DNA from: Acinetobacter gandensis
GTDB taxonomy: Bacteria > Pseudomonadota > Gammaproteobacteria > Pseudomonadales > Moraxellaceae
NCBI RefSeq assembly: GCF_001678755.1
Contig: NZ_LZDS01000025.1
Coordinates: 62,001 to 126,000, forward strand
Length of the DNA stretch: 64,000 nucleotides
Direction of reading: 5' to 3'
The stretch's first letter is position 1; each line of letters starts with the position of its first letter. The notes beneath the pieces are model-generated. The model saw nothing but the letters and a program-made list of their open reading frames with translations. It did no database searches and was not told the DNA's origin. The position numbers were made by a program, and so were the translations under genes. Of this stretch, positions 29,661-39,474 are shown one piece after another.

Positions 29661-30935
29661 TTAAGCAAAATGTTGTAAGTATTGTTCTAATTCCTCATGG
29701 CGTACAACATCATGTCCTGCATGGCTTCGGCCTTGTTGTAAGATTTGCTCAGAGTCAATCACGACAACGTCATGACCATCTGCAATCAAGCGATCTACAC
29801 CTTCAAATAACATACGTTCACCGACATCATGGATCAAAGAAATATTAGTGAGATCAAGGACAATTTGAGTCGGTTCGACAGCTTCATTTTGCAGTATGCG
29901 CAATAACATTTCAGACTCCGTAAATTGCAGCACACCACGCAGCTCATACACCACAACTTGGTTATCAACGCCACAGGTATAACGTCTTTGTACAATAGTC
30001 TGAGCGCTAGGCGTCCCCTCCATCAGGTGCAGCCCCATATCTTTAGACAATCGTTCAAAAATTTCCACGCCACGTACACTATTGCCGTGTTCATCGAGTT
30101 TTGGGCTAAATACCGCAATACCTACCTGCCCCGGTAGCACACCCATGATGCCTCCTGCTACGCCACTTTTTGCAGGTATGCCAACTGTGCTCAGCCAGTC
30201 ACCTGCGGCATCGTACATGCCACACGTCATCATTACACTCAGTACTTGGCGAACCACAGCGCGTGACAATATCCGCTTGCCTGTTTCAGCCTGTACTCCG
30301 CCGTTGGCCAATACACTGGTCATTTTCGCTAAATCTTTCACTGTGACTTTTATCGCACATTGTTGAATATAACCATGCACAATCTGTTCAGGTTCTTCAT
30401 CCAAAGCACCGACAGTACGTAACATGTAGCCAATCGACATATTACGAAATGCGGTCTTTACTTCAGACGCATACACTGCGTCATCAAAACTCAGCTCACG
30501 CCCTGCTAACTCACTTAAAAACTGACGAAGCTTTTCTGCACGTGAAATGCCATCTTGATGCGGGAGTAAAGCATGCGTCGTGATTGCACCCGAATTTATC
30601 ATCGGATTCTTAGGCAGATTGGTATTTTTATCTAAAGCAATTTGGTTAAAGGCTTCGCCGGAGGGTTCAACCCCGACTTTTTTTAATACTACATCCAAAC
30701 CATGATGACGTATCGCCAAGGCATAAGCAAAAGGTTTAGACATTGATTGAATGGTAAATTCAACCTCATCATCTCCTGTTGAGTAAATCGTGCCATCTAC
30801 CGTAGAAAGTGCCAATGCCAATTTGTTTGGGTCAGCCTGTGCAAGCTCTGGAATATAATCTGCAAGTGCACCTTTATGGTTTTGATCGCATGCAGCTAAA
30901 ACATGCTGAAGATAATCTGGCACGGGTGTTTTCAT
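29661..30935 (-). CDS. glsA: Glutaminase A with C-terminal STAS domain
   Basis: Glutaminase hydrolyses glutamine to glutamate and ammonia. Residues 1 to about 305 form the serine-hydrolase-like core: the S-x-x-K motif in TIQSMSKPFAYAL, the NPMINSGAI segment, and GIPAKSGVAGGIMGV near the end of the core. The last 100 or so residues are a STAS domain (VVYELRGVLQFTESEMLLRIL, IVLDLTNISLIHDVGERML), a fold used in anti-sigma antagonists and transporters. Such fusions exist in several bacteria and may regulate assembly or bind a nucleotide. Single gene with its own start at 30935. Confidence 0.93.
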   Translation of the reverse strand: MKTPVPDYLQHVLAACDQNHKGALADYIPELAQADPNKLALALSTVDGTIYSTGDDEVEFTIQSMSKPFAYALAIRHHGLDVVLKKVGVEPSGEAFNQIALDKNTNLPKNPMINSGAITTHALLPHQDGISRAEKLRQFLSELAGRELSFDDAVYASEVKTAFRNMSIGYMLRTVGALDEEPEQIVHGYIQQCAIKVTVKDLAKMTSVLANGGVQAETGKRILSRAVVRQVLSVMMTCGMYDAAGDWLSTVGIPAKSGVAGGIMGVLPGQVGIAVFSPKLDEHGNSVRGVEIFERLSKDMGLHLMEGTPSAQTIVQRRYTCGVDNQVVVYELRGVLQFTESEMLLRILQNEAVEPTQIVLDLTNISLIHDVGERMLFEGVDRLIADGHDVVVIDSEQILQQGRSHAGHDVVRHEELEQYLQHFA

Positions 30936-31021
30936 TCTTTTGCCTATGTCTGTTATAAGTTTGGATGTACTCTTTTTTATACCAAATTCAGGCTCAGGCT
31001 TGATTCAAGCTTACAATATTT

Positions 31022-31465
31022 CTATAAAGCCTTGGTCCCTAACTCAATATAAACAATATTTAAATGATGCATCATCTCGCGAATGAATACGAAATAGCTC
31101 AGTACGATAAAAGCATCTTGTGCTAACAGGTTTAGATAATATTCTTTGCGCTCAACCATTTGATTAAAAGCTGCTTCTAGCGCGATTCGATCAATTATCT
31201 GACTATCGTCAAATAACACATGACTTAAGGTTTTTAATTCAGCATCTTGGCTTATACCAATACGTTCAACACGATGCTCCAGTTTTAATTGTTCTAATAT
31301 TTCTTCAATTGCATAGATGAGATATTCAATCGCTAAATCATCAAAATGAGCACGGCGAATACTTTTTTCCATCAACTGTTTTAAACCGATTTGAAAGACA
31401 CATTGCTGCTCGGTTGTATCAAACTGCAATTGGTTTGCAGCCAAATGAAATTGAATTGTTTGCAT
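31022..31465 (-). CDS. Small helical protein of unknown function
   Basis: A 147-residue, acidic, mostly helical protein (FDDLAIEYLIYAIEEILEQLKLEHRVERIG). It has no signal peptide. One hydrophobic stretch (DAFIVLSYFVFIREMMHHLNIVYIEL) near the C terminus is amphipathic rather than clearly transmembrane. I recognise no family. It sits between glsA and a diguanylate cyclase on the same strand, with 55 and 86 bp gaps, so common transcription is possible. Confidence 0.65.
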   Translation of the reverse strand: MQTIQFHLAANQLQFDTTEQQCVFQIGLKQLMEKSIRRAHFDDLAIEYLIYAIEEILEQLKLEHRVERIGISQDAELKTLSHVLFDDSQIIDRIALEAAFNQMVERKEYYLNLLAQDAFIVLSYFVFIREMMHHLNIVYIELGTKAL

Positions 31466-31520
31466 GGCTCATCTCACCCAAAGCTTAAACACGATTCATG
31501 GAGTCTAAATTTAGCTTAAG

Positions 31521-32735
31521 TTAGCTCATGTCAGTTGATGTTAGCTCATGAAAATGACGTACCTGGTTCCGCCCTTGTTGCTTGGCTAAATACAGTGCTT
31601 GATCGGCGAGTCGAGTGACTAATTCAGGTGATGTCCCCTCAACAGCAGTCGCGACACCAAAGCTAGCTGTTATTTTTAAACAATGTTGATTGGTTAAAAT
31701 AATGTCTTCATCAAAAATGGCACGACGGCAACGTTCAGCAACCTCAATGGCTTGTTCTAAATTTTGATCTTTTAAAATTAAAATAAACTCTTCACCGCCA
31801 AAGCGCCCAACCACATCTTGCTTACGGGTACTGTCATTGAGTATCTGCGCAATCCTTTTTAATACCAAATCGCCCGCTTCATGCCCATATTGATCATTGA
31901 TTTGTTTAAAATAATCCATATCCAATAACACGACTGCAAATTCTTGTTCGTATTCATGGGTAAGTTGATGCAATTCATGACTGACAAAGCGGCGGTTATA
32001 GACATTGGTCAGTCCATCGACACGACTTAAAGCTTCAATTTTTTGTTCCCGATGACGCCATTGCATCAGTAAGATTTGAAAAAACAAAGCACTGACCAGC
32101 AAGATCGGTAAATACAGCTCCGCCATACTGAGTAGCCAAAAGGAATTATCGTAAAAACTGGATTGGTTGAGTAAAGGACTAAATATCGGCGCATAGTCCA
32201 AACGATTTTGTGCCGTTAAATAACAGATTACACCAATAAAAATCGTAATTGGGAACATAATCACCAACATAATAATAGGGCGATAAAAGACCAATCCGAC
32301 CAATAGTAAATTCACTGTGCCCGCCATGGTAGCTGGACTATAAATACCCACCATATAACCGCCATAAATCATGCCGAAGCCAAACAATACGGGGGCGAAA
32401 TAACTAAAAAAGGTACGAAAAGGCTTATTCTTTTTAAACCAAAAACTCAGTGCTGCCAGCAAGGCAAACATGCTCAAAACCAATGACCCAATAAGAATCC
32501 GCATTTTTAATGCAGCTGGATCAAACCAAATGACATTTTCTGAATAGTAAAAATTGGCCACAGACCAACGCAGCACACTAAACTGTGCCAAAATGCCAAA
32601 AATAAGCAGCAGCCGGCCTTTATCATAATCCGACCAGTTAATAATTAAATTATCTGATTCAAATAGATAATGTTTGAGCTTATCCCAATACACCCACATT
32701 TTTTTGTAGATGCCATATCCAAGATACTTCCCCAT
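31521..32735 (-). CDS. Membrane diguanylate cyclase (GGDEF)
   Basis: The N-terminal 215 residues hold about six transmembrane helices with short loops, a sensor of unknown ligand. The GGDEF domain starts near SRVDGLTNVYNRRF and has the active-site motif GGEEF (RFGGEEFILIL), the D-x-D of LLDMDYFKQINDQYGH and the usual C-terminal strand (ITASFGVA). It should make c-di-GMP from two GTP. The inhibitory RxxD site is not evident before the motif. No EAL domain. ATG 32735 lacks a clear ribosome-binding site, and the ATG 12 codons in is a possible alternative. Confidence 0.9.
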   Translation of the reverse strand: MGKYLGYGIYKKMWVYWDKLKHYLFESDNLIINWSDYDKGRLLLIFGILAQFSVLRWSVANFYYSENVIWFDPAALKMRILIGSLVLSMFALLAALSFWFKKNKPFRTFFSYFAPVLFGFGMIYGGYMVGIYSPATMAGTVNLLLVGLVFYRPIIMLVIMFPITIFIGVICYLTAQNRLDYAPIFSPLLNQSSFYDNSFWLLSMAELYLPILLVSALFFQILLMQWRHREQKIEALSRVDGLTNVYNRRFVSHELHQLTHEYEQEFAVVLLDMDYFKQINDQYGHEAGDLVLKRIAQILNDSTRKQDVVGRFGGEEFILILKDQNLEQAIEVAERCRRAIFDEDIILTNQHCLKITASFGVATAVEGTSPELVTRLADQALYLAKQQGRNQVRHFHELTSTDMS

Positions 32736-33009
32736 TTTTTGTACTGTTTTCTGATTTTATTATGCGCTTAGTTATACCCATAAATGCGTATAAAAAGAAA
32801 TGACCAAAATGATTTGTTACATGTAAAATAATGAAAAATTTGAGTTATTTTTAATCTATCGCTGTTAAATGCTCACTATGCCTCAGTTTCAAAGCAGCCC
32901 TAAAATTGGCTTAAAAAGTAAACTTTACAGTCATCTGTTCAGGTCAACTTTTTTCAAAATAGTGCTGCATATTTTGCTTACACAATATTCGTAAAACCAT
33001 CACATCTAC

Positions 33010-33489
33010 TTAAAGTCGTTCAGTAAATAAGATACCGTCTAAATGATCGACTTCATGCTGTACAATTCGTGCTGGAAAACCTTCTAGATGAATTTCAACA
33101 GGCTGTCCCTGTAAGTTTAAATATTGCACGGTAATTTTCTCAGCACGTGCCACTTGCCCCCGCGTATCCGGCACACTCAAACAGCCTTCCTCACCTAAAA
33201 TCGTTTGCTCTGAACGCTTAGTAATTACTGGATTCAGCATGATAATTGGCTGCATTTCTGGTGCATCTGGATAACGTACATTCGGTCGAGAGGCCACAAT
33301 AATCACGCGTTTAGAAACATAGACCTGAGGTGCTGCGATACCGACACCATTACGTTCTAACATGGTCGCTTGCATGCTTGCCGTTAAATGCTGAAGCCAA
33401 TTACTATTCAACTCATGGATTTGTATTTCCCTCGCACGAATGCCAAGTATTGCTTCACCTAGTTGTGCAACTGCCATAATCTGCGACAT
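33010..33489 (-). CDS. def: Peptide deformylase
   Basis: This enzyme removes the formyl group from nascent protein N termini. All three metal and active-site motifs are present in 159 residues: GVGIAAPQV (motif 1), EGCLSVP with the metal-binding Cys (motif 2) and QHEVDHLDG (motif 3, HExxH). Length and order are normal for a type I/II bacterial enzyme. It is not next to fmt here, so it is probably a second deformylase; the canonical def-fmt pair would lie elsewhere. Confidence 0.94.
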   Translation of the reverse strand: MSQIMAVAQLGEAILGIRAREIQIHELNSNWLQHLTASMQATMLERNGVGIAAPQVYVSKRVIIVASRPNVRYPDAPEMQPIIMLNPVITKRSEQTILGEEGCLSVPDTRGQVARAEKITVQYLNLQGQPVEIHLEGFPARIVQHEVDHLDGILFTERL

Positions 33490-33686
33490 GTTAGTTTCCT
33501 TTAATCTTTTATCTTTCGCTGAATCACATCTTAGCGATTATAGCTGGTAGAGCTATGCTTATTTATTCAAAAGTACATCGGTTATCTGAAAATTCTCAGG
33601 CACATGTAACTTCAAAAATTCATCGACAGAAGTAAAAACTTAATCATAATAAAAAGCGATACACCGTCATCTAACATGGACGTCCA

Positions 33687-34367
33687 ATGATGCAATTCGT
33701 TCAAATTACTGTACTGATCCTGTGCTCTGTATTCATATTAAGTGCCTGTAAACCTACGCCCCAAAATGAACATGTTGCTCAGTCTAAAAGTGAACAGGTC
33801 CTTTCGTCTCAAGCTGCAGATTTATTGCAACGTTATGAAAGAACTTGGAACGACTATCTCAAACATCACGACCATTTACAGCTACAACAAGACCTGAATG
33901 CTTTACTGCTGGATATTCCACAAATTAGCGAAGATTATTCCGTTCTACATTTAAAATCACAAATATTGATGCAGTTGGGTCGCTTTCAAGATGCCTTAGA
34001 GGTGAACCGAAATTTGTTTCAATTGAAACCATCAGCAATAACATACAGTCAACAATGTTTAGTGCAGGAAATTCTTAAAGCTACGCCCAACGATATTCAG
34101 CAATGTTACCGTGAAGTTGTCAAACTGAATCAAGATGCATTGGCTCAGCTCCATCAAGATTCAAATGAGTATCAAGATGCTTTGTGGTTACATCAACTGT
34201 TTCAATATCAAGCAGGAGAGCATCAAGTCTTAGGTGATTTACAAAGATATGTACAACGTCAACCCGAGGCTTTACGTGGTAATTTACAGCTTGAATTAGA
34301 CATGCGAACACAGCTTGAAGTACGGGCAGAATTACTCGAATCAATCCGCCAAAATGGACAATTTTAA
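33687..34367 (+). CDS. Lipoprotein with TPR-like helical repeats
   Basis: The 226-residue product starts with a lipoprotein signal (MMQFVQITVLILCSVFILSAC, lipobox LSAC). The mature part is helical, with pairs of roughly 34-residue units (VLHLKSQILMQLGRFQDALEVNRNLFQLKP is TPR-like). It is likely anchored to the outer membrane and used as a docking surface. The partner is not known; in Acinetobacter such TPR lipoproteins occur singly. The start could equally be the second Met. Confidence 0.72.
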   Translation: MMQFVQITVLILCSVFILSACKPTPQNEHVAQSKSEQVLSSQAADLLQRYERTWNDYLKHHDHLQLQQDLNALLLDIPQISEDYSVLHLKSQILMQLGRFQDALEVNRNLFQLKPSAITYSQQCLVQEILKATPNDIQQCYREVVKLNQDALAQLHQDSNEYQDALWLHQLFQYQAGEHQVLGDLQRYVQRQPEALRGNLQLELDMRTQLEVRAELLESIRQNGQF

Positions 34368-34590
34368 GATGAAAATTCTATTTTTACTCAATCTAAAGTA
34401 AAGGCTCTAAATAATTGTTTTTAAAAAAATTAATATTGTTTGAAGTTTCACTTAATTCATTTTTATCATTGATTTTATCAATCTTTGTTATGAAAATTTT
34501 TCTTCAAATTTCCGATCAGTTACAAACTGTAACATAGGATTTAGTGCTAAGATTAATTTTGATTATTGCTGTATTTTTATACTATTTTTT

Positions 34591-35742
34591 ATGCTTGTTC
34601 CTCAGCTGAATGCTTTTAGTCTGGTTACCCCATTATTTATGATCACTATGGGATTCGTGATTAGCATTATGCCTTTCATAAAGCACATCCCCGATTATTT
34701 GGTGCGTTATGGCTATTCTACTGCGCTCGCAGGAACAGCATTGTTAATGTATAGCATTATTCAGCCCACAGAAATTCCACGGATTTCTACAATTATTAGT
34801 GGTCTACTTTTTTTTAGTGTGGCTTTGTTTGTGCAAGCTGTCAGCCTACGCTTAAAAGTAAAAATTTCGTGGTTGTTTATGCTGCTGATTATTGCGATCG
34901 GCATGTCAATCACTTTTTATTTTTCAATAATTGATGAGCAATATAGCTATCGCCTAAGTATGCTGGCCATCGTGCCTATTGCCTTATTTACTCATAATTT
35001 ACCTGCATTGTATGAGGCACAGCTTAAGCATCGTCTTGACCGCTTGCTTCGCGTTTCAGTCGTCCTGCTTATTTTTGTGGTGATATTTCGCATCGGTTAT
35101 TTAATGTTTGTCCTTGAACCGAGCAATGAAATTTTAGCGAACAATATGTTATTCGCTACATTGCAGTTATTAATTTTAGTCTTAAGTATTGCACTTGCAG
35201 CCTTACTTATTAGCTGTGCTATTCAAGATATTTATCAAGAATTAAAACGTGAAAGCCGTATTGACCCTTTAACTGGCTTGCTTAATCGAAGGGCTTTTCA
35301 AGAAAAAATTCAACAGCGACAACAACGTTCATCCCCTTCTCAGCATGCTGTTATTGTCTGTGATATCGACCATTTCAAACACATTAATGATAACTATGGG
35401 CACAAAATTGGTGACATAGCCCTCAAGAAAGTTGCAGATATTTTAAGAAAATCTTTACGTAAACAAGATGAAATTTCTCGTATTGGTGGCGAAGAGTTTT
35501 TAATCCTGTTACATGACATTGACCGTGATACAGCGCTATTAGTGGTGGAGCGTATGCGTCATCACATTGAACAGTCAGTCATGAATATTCAAAATCAAAA
35601 AATAAAGATAACAATCAGTTTTGGTATCAGCTTTTTTCAAGACTATGCGCAAATTCATGAATCAATTCAGCATGCAGATTTGTTACTTTATCAGTCCAAA
35701 AAGTATGGGCGAAATCAAGTACAGTGGCAGTTAAGCCCTTAA
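34591..35742 (+). CDS. Membrane diguanylate cyclase (GGDEF)
   Basis: Six or so transmembrane helices in the first 210 residues are followed by a GGDEF domain: RIDPLTGLLNRRAF, CDIDHFKHINDNYGHKIGD, then RIGGEEFLILL with the active motif GGEEF and TISFGISFF near the end. It should synthesise c-di-GMP. The domain layout is close to the cyclase at 31521, so the two may be old duplicates about 3 kb apart. No EAL or HD-GYP partner is near. The ATG at 34591 has only a weak ribosome-binding site. Confidence 0.9.
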   Translation: MLVPQLNAFSLVTPLFMITMGFVISIMPFIKHIPDYLVRYGYSTALAGTALLMYSIIQPTEIPRISTIISGLLFFSVALFVQAVSLRLKVKISWLFMLLIIAIGMSITFYFSIIDEQYSYRLSMLAIVPIALFTHNLPALYEAQLKHRLDRLLRVSVVLLIFVVIFRIGYLMFVLEPSNEILANNMLFATLQLLILVLSIALAALLISCAIQDIYQELKRESRIDPLTGLLNRRAFQEKIQQRQQRSSPSQHAVIVCDIDHFKHINDNYGHKIGDIALKKVADILRKSLRKQDEISRIGGEEFLILLHDIDRDTALLVVERMRHHIEQSVMNIQNQKIKITISFGISFFQDYAQIHESIQHADLLLYQSKKYGRNQVQWQLSP

Positions 35743-35907
35743 AATACACACTTCTAAGTTTTGGAATTGTTCATAGGTATTACACATTCGACATAATATA
35801 ATTGTCATAAAAATTAGTTTGTTATCATTCAAAAAAGTTTGATTATTCATCAAAAATATAAATCACTAAAATCATAAAACTGCATATTTGCTACTGGATT
35901 TTTTTGC

Positions 35908-37182
35908 ATGGAAGCACAGACTCGTCTCACCCCACAAGATAAACGCACACTTGGACTATCCTCACTCGGTGGCGCATTAGAGTTCTATGATTTTGTCATC
36001 TATGTGTTTTACGCCAAAATCATTTCTGAGTTATTTTTCCCCACGGGCTTAAGTCCATTTTGGGCCATGCTAAATACTTATGGGATTTTTGCGGCGGGCT
36101 ATTTTTTCCGCCCTTTGGGTGGTGTCGTCATGGCACACTTTGGTGATCTGGTTGGACGTAAGCGTTTGTTTAGTTTGTCCATTTTACTCATGGCACTTCC
36201 AACATTAATGATCGGCATTATGCCAACCTTTGAAACCATAGGTTATGCCGCCCCGCTGCTACTGCTACTCATGCGTGTTATTCAAGGCATTGCTATTGGT
36301 GGAGAAATTCCTGCTGCGTGGACTTTTGTATCAGAACATGTACCTGAAGGTAAAATTGGTATTGCCAATGGCTTACTGACCGCAGGACTGTCACTGGGCA
36401 TCTTATTGGGCGCCTTAATGTCACTGTTCATTTCTTTAAAATTTAGTGAAACTGAAATACATGATTGGGCGTGGCGAATTCCCTTCATTGTCGGCGGGAT
36501 TTTCGGTTTCGTCGCATTGTATTTACGTAGTTATTTAAAAGAAACGCCTGTGTTCAAAGCCATGCAAGAAAAAAAGCAATTGGCGAAAGAACTACCTGTA
36601 AAACAAGTATTGCAACAACATAAAACTGGTGTTGTGATTGGTATGTTGTTTACTTGGTTCTTGACGGGCTGTGTGGTGGTGTTGATTCTCGCTATGCCAA
36701 ATTTGCTGACGGGTGCTTTTGGTTTTGAACGTGCCGATGCCTTTAAAATGCAAAGTGCTGCAATTGTCATGCAGATGCTCGGCTGTATCTTGGCAGGCTT
36801 ATTGGCTGACCGCTTCGGTGCAGGAAAAGTGATGTTGTTTGGATCATTACTCGTTGCGATTATTGCTGGCGTCTTTTACAACAGCTTAGGTCATGTTGCA
36901 GCTTCTACGATATTCATACTGTATATGCTTTTAGGTTTAGCGTCTGGCACTGTCGGTATGGTGTCTTATAGCATGGTTAAAATGTTCCCAGCCCAAATTC
37001 GTTTCTCTGGCATTTCGTTTTCCTACAACCTTGCATACGCTATTGCTGGGGGTATTACGCTTCCTTTAGTCCAATGGCTCAGCCTATATAGCAACATCGG
37101 TGCTTTATATTATGTCTGGACAGTGTGTGTAGTGACGTTCTTCACGGCCATGCTGTATCGCAACAAATTTGAAAAAGCTTAA
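35908..37182 (+). CDS. MFS transporter, metabolite:H+ symporter (MHS) family
   Basis: The 424-residue protein has twelve transmembrane helices and the MHS (ProP/KgtP/CitA-like) signatures: GGALEFYDFVIYVFYAKIISELFFP at TM1, GDLVGRKRLF in the loop between TM2 and TM3, and MRVIQGIAIGGEIPAAWTFVSEHVP in TM4. Substrates of this group include betaine, proline, dicarboxylates and citrate; which one cannot be told here. It stands alone with a terminator shared with the next gene. Confidence 0.88.
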   Translation: MEAQTRLTPQDKRTLGLSSLGGALEFYDFVIYVFYAKIISELFFPTGLSPFWAMLNTYGIFAAGYFFRPLGGVVMAHFGDLVGRKRLFSLSILLMALPTLMIGIMPTFETIGYAAPLLLLLMRVIQGIAIGGEIPAAWTFVSEHVPEGKIGIANGLLTAGLSLGILLGALMSLFISLKFSETEIHDWAWRIPFIVGGIFGFVALYLRSYLKETPVFKAMQEKKQLAKELPVKQVLQQHKTGVVIGMLFTWFLTGCVVVLILAMPNLLTGAFGFERADAFKMQSAAIVMQMLGCILAGLLADRFGAGKVMLFGSLLVAIIAGVFYNSLGHVAASTIFILYMLLGLASGTVGMVSYSMVKMFPAQIRFSGISFSYNLAYAIAGGITLPLVQWLSLYSNIGALYYVWTVCVVTFFTAMLYRNKFEKA

Positions 37183-37194
37183 ATTTTAGCGCAT

Positions 37195-37223
37195 AAAAAA
37201 GCGGCATACATGCCGCTTTTTTT
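37195..37223. terminator. Bidirectional terminator between the MHS transporter and DUF2505 gene
   Basis: Stem aaaaaagcggcat / atgccgctttttt with a 2 nt loop. It lies between convergent genes and its last bases touch the stop of the minus-strand gene. Confidence 0.9.
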
Positions 37224-37734
37224 AATCAAAACGCTGTTCACTCTTAAAGATTTTACGTAATTCGTCTTCTACAATTTCAATTTCAAGCTGACTAAAGCGA
37301 CGAATTTCGCCTTCAGCATGTTTCTCTAACATCCCACCAATCAAAGGAACTTTAACTTTGACTGTCCAATCTAAGTTAAAACTTACTTGTGTTGCATCAC
37401 CGGAAACACGGCGTTTACAACTTGCAGCCAAAGGTAAATTTGGATCTAAAATTACATCAGACGTTAAAGCAGCCAAATCACTGATGTCTGTGCGCTGTAA
37501 ACGAAAAGCATCTTTTAAAAATTTTTTCGCAATATCTGGAATATTTACGTCTAAACTGTATTCACGTTTAAGCGTATAGATGTCACCCACTTTTTTAGAT
37601 TCAAGTATTTCTAAATTTTCTCCAGGAATTCGTCTACAAACTGCCTCATGTAAACGGGTGTCTGCTGCTAGTCTTTTAAAATCCTCTAAAGAGACACCAT
37701 GAATTGTGGCATTCACTGTAAATTGATGCGCCAT
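37222..37734 (-). CDS. DUF2505 family protein
   Basis: The open frame begins at 37917, but the real start is near 37734: AAGGA stands about 8 nt ahead of the ATG that gives MAHQFTVNATIHGV (ATG 37740 is two codons earlier). The resulting 170-residue protein fits DUF2505, a group with a START/SRPBCC-like fold: an N-terminal strand-helix (GVSLEDFKRLAADTRLHEAVC), then strands and a C-terminal helix (KHAEGEIRRFSQLEIEIVEDELRKIF). Hydrophobic-ligand binding is assumed for the fold but not proven. Confidence 0.72.
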   Translation of the reverse strand: MAHQFTVNATIHGVSLEDFKRLAADTRLHEAVCRRIPGENLEILESKKVGDIYTLKREYSLDVNIPDIAKKFLKDAFRLQRTDISDLAALTSDVILDPNLPLAASCKRRVSGDATQVSFNLDWTVKVKVPLIGGMLEKHAEGEIRRFSQLEIEIVEDELRKIFKSEQRFD

Positions 37735-37900
37735 TCGCATAATCCTTAAAAATAATTTTGGTTTTATTGTTTTATTTCGCTTACATCCAAAGCGAAAATC
37801 GAGAATATATGGATTTAATCGAAAACAAAAGTGACTGTCATTGACTGAAAAATAAGAAGCGCTCACCAATTTGCCAATCTTAAAGATGAAATCAAAATAT

Positions 37901-38203
37901 TTAAATTTTAGAGACAAAAACTTGCCCCTCTAAGTCCTTATACTCCATTTCAAAACACCAAGCTGCATCAATATTGAGATACATACCTGCATAGGACAAC
38001 TTCGCATACCAATGACCAAAATCCAAGCCACCTATATCAAAACTGGCTTGTTTGGGTAATTGATTGAGCAGCCCAGCATTCAATAATCCATCAGGCTGCA
38101 TCGATGTACAATGCTCACCATAATGATGAAACAACTGAAAACAGATATGATTAAAACGCTGCTGCTGGAAACTTTTTAAATCAAGTATGAAAAGTTCTGT
38201 CAT
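37901..38203 (-). CDS. Small orphan protein, family member C
   Basis: I use ATG 38203 (MTELFILDLKS) rather than the frame start at 38272, which would only touch the next gene. The 100-residue product has no signal. The stretch GLLNQLPKQASFDIGGLDFGHWYAKL is like the 'NQFPKGTHC...GLDDG' part of the gene next door (38272-38565) and the 'RKMPVNCK...LDLGEW' part of 41794-42282. The three appear to be distant paralogues. No function known. It may be translated together with the neighbour, whose stop is 69 bp upstream. Confidence 0.65.
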   Translation of the reverse strand: MTELFILDLKSFQQQRFNHICFQLFHHYGEHCTSMQPDGLLNAGLLNQLPKQASFDIGGLDFGHWYAKLSYAGMYLNIDAAWCFEMEYKDLEGQVFVSKI

Positions 38204-38271
38204 CTTTATTCTTCTTATATTAAGGTGTTTGTGCATGTCTATGCTGTGTATTTCCTCTACACAATGGGACA

Positions 38272-38565
38272 TTAGCCGAGCCGGTGTTCATGACCAAAAC
38301 GATCGTGATGTACCAGTTTGATGTGTTGAGCATAATCAATCATCAAGCTCTGTTCCCGAAAACTGACGTAAATACAATACTCCTCAGTCCCATCATCTAA
38401 GCCACTGACTTGACAATGTGTCCCTTTGGGAAATTGGTTGAGCCACTCTGCTGCATATACATCTGCAATTTGCTCAAACTGAAAATAATGCGTAGGATCA
38501 CGCATGAGTTTTTCTACCTGTTGGTCAAACCGCAGGCATTGTTCATGATAAAAATCAATGATCAT
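38272..38565 (-). CDS. Small orphan protein, family member A
   Basis: A 97-residue, His- and Tyr-rich protein (MIIDFYHEQCLRFDQ) without a signal peptide. It ends HHDRFGHEHRLG, close to VDRFGKEHKLEYK at the end of the protein at 41794-42282. The middle GLDDGTEEYCIYVSF lines up with QLDLGEWSIYWNF of that protein. A shared small domain is therefore likely. Function unknown; located upstream of its relative at 37901. Confidence 0.7.
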   Translation of the reverse strand: MIIDFYHEQCLRFDQQVEKLMRDPTHYFQFEQIADVYAAEWLNQFPKGTHCQVSGLDDGTEEYCIYVSFREQSLMIDYAQHIKLVHHDRFGHEHRLG

Positions 38566-38672
38566 GGGTTATTTCCCTCAGTTATCACAACAGAATATTT
38601 TCCAAAGCCTTTTCTTTGTAACGACATCTTCTACGAATAATGAATAGATTAAAAACTTACTGATTCTATCCA

Positions 38673-39257
38673 TCAAAGCCCAGTGATAGCATGCTGTTGT
38701 TGTTTGTTTTTGACTTGTGTCCATTGCCACCAACCAAATGCGGCAAGTCCAACAAAGGCAGCATACAAGCCTGCGGTTAAAAATAAATCTTTATAGATAA
38801 ACATGCCAACATACACGATATCGACAAATACCCAGAGCACCCACGTCGCAATATGCTTACGACTGGTCCAATAGGTCGCCAATAAACTAAATGCCGCCAG
38901 TTGAGCACCTAATAAAGGCACTGCTGCATCGGTAAAATACTTTAAACTTAGACCAAAAATTAACCCAGCCACGGCTGCCATTGCCATTTGCATAATGACC
39001 AGTTTTGTCGCAATCGGCTCAATTCGAATATCATGGTCTTGCTGCTTACCTTTTAACCAATGGTAAAAGCCATAAAAATTCACCACAATAAAGAAAAACT
39101 GCAAAATAGTTTCGCCATACAGCTTGTAGGTATAAAACAGATAGGCATATAGCAAGAATGCAGCAAAATTAAACCACCAGCACAGCATATTTCGCTTAAT
39201 AGTCAAGCTGACACCAATAATACTAATAATCACCGCAAAAATTTCTAAGTTTGACAT
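38673..39257 (-). CDS. pnuC: Nicotinamide riboside transporter PnuC
   Basis: PnuC moves nicotinamide riboside across the inner membrane by facilitated diffusion; phosphorylation by a kinase traps it. The 194 residues give about seven transmembrane helices. Typical segments are MLCWWFNFAAFLLYAYLFYTYKLYGET (aromatic-rich TM2), FYGFYHWLKG and the C-terminal WVLWVFVDIVYVGMF, GWWQW. No NadR-type kinase gene lies next to it here, and no riboswitch or NrtR-like site stands out upstream. Confidence 0.9.
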   Translation of the reverse strand: MSNLEIFAVIISIIGVSLTIKRNMLCWWFNFAAFLLYAYLFYTYKLYGETILQFFFIVVNFYGFYHWLKGKQQDHDIRIEPIATKLVIMQMAMAAVAGLIFGLSLKYFTDAAVPLLGAQLAAFSLLATYWTSRKHIATWVLWVFVDIVYVGMFIYKDLFLTAGLYAAFVGLAAFGWWQWTQVKNKQQQHAITGL

Positions 39258-39417
39258 GCTAAAAGCTGCCCTGAATAAGCTGCTGCTATTATGAAAAAAA
39301 CCGTGTCAAAGGCAAGTAAAATCCGCAAAATTTCACCAATGCTGAATAGCGTATGTTCTACGATTTTTACACCTTAAACCTGAATTTTGAAATTTTTCAA
39401 ATATGAACGCTAGAGTT

Positions 39418-39446
39418 TTGACAGTTTTCTAACAATCGTTTAAAAA
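39418..39446 (+). promoter_or_regulatory. Sigma-70 promoter ahead of the enoyl-CoA hydratase gene
   Basis: TTGACA (39418-39423), a 17 bp spacer, and TAAAAA (39441-39446). The -35 is a perfect consensus. The ATG follows at 39475 with AAGGAAT in between. An imperfect inverted repeat, tcgttt / aaacga, lies around the -10 and might be an operator for the TetR gene of the same cluster; this is weak. Confidence 0.6.
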
Positions 39447-39474
39447 CATATAAAACGAATAAGGAATAATCAAA

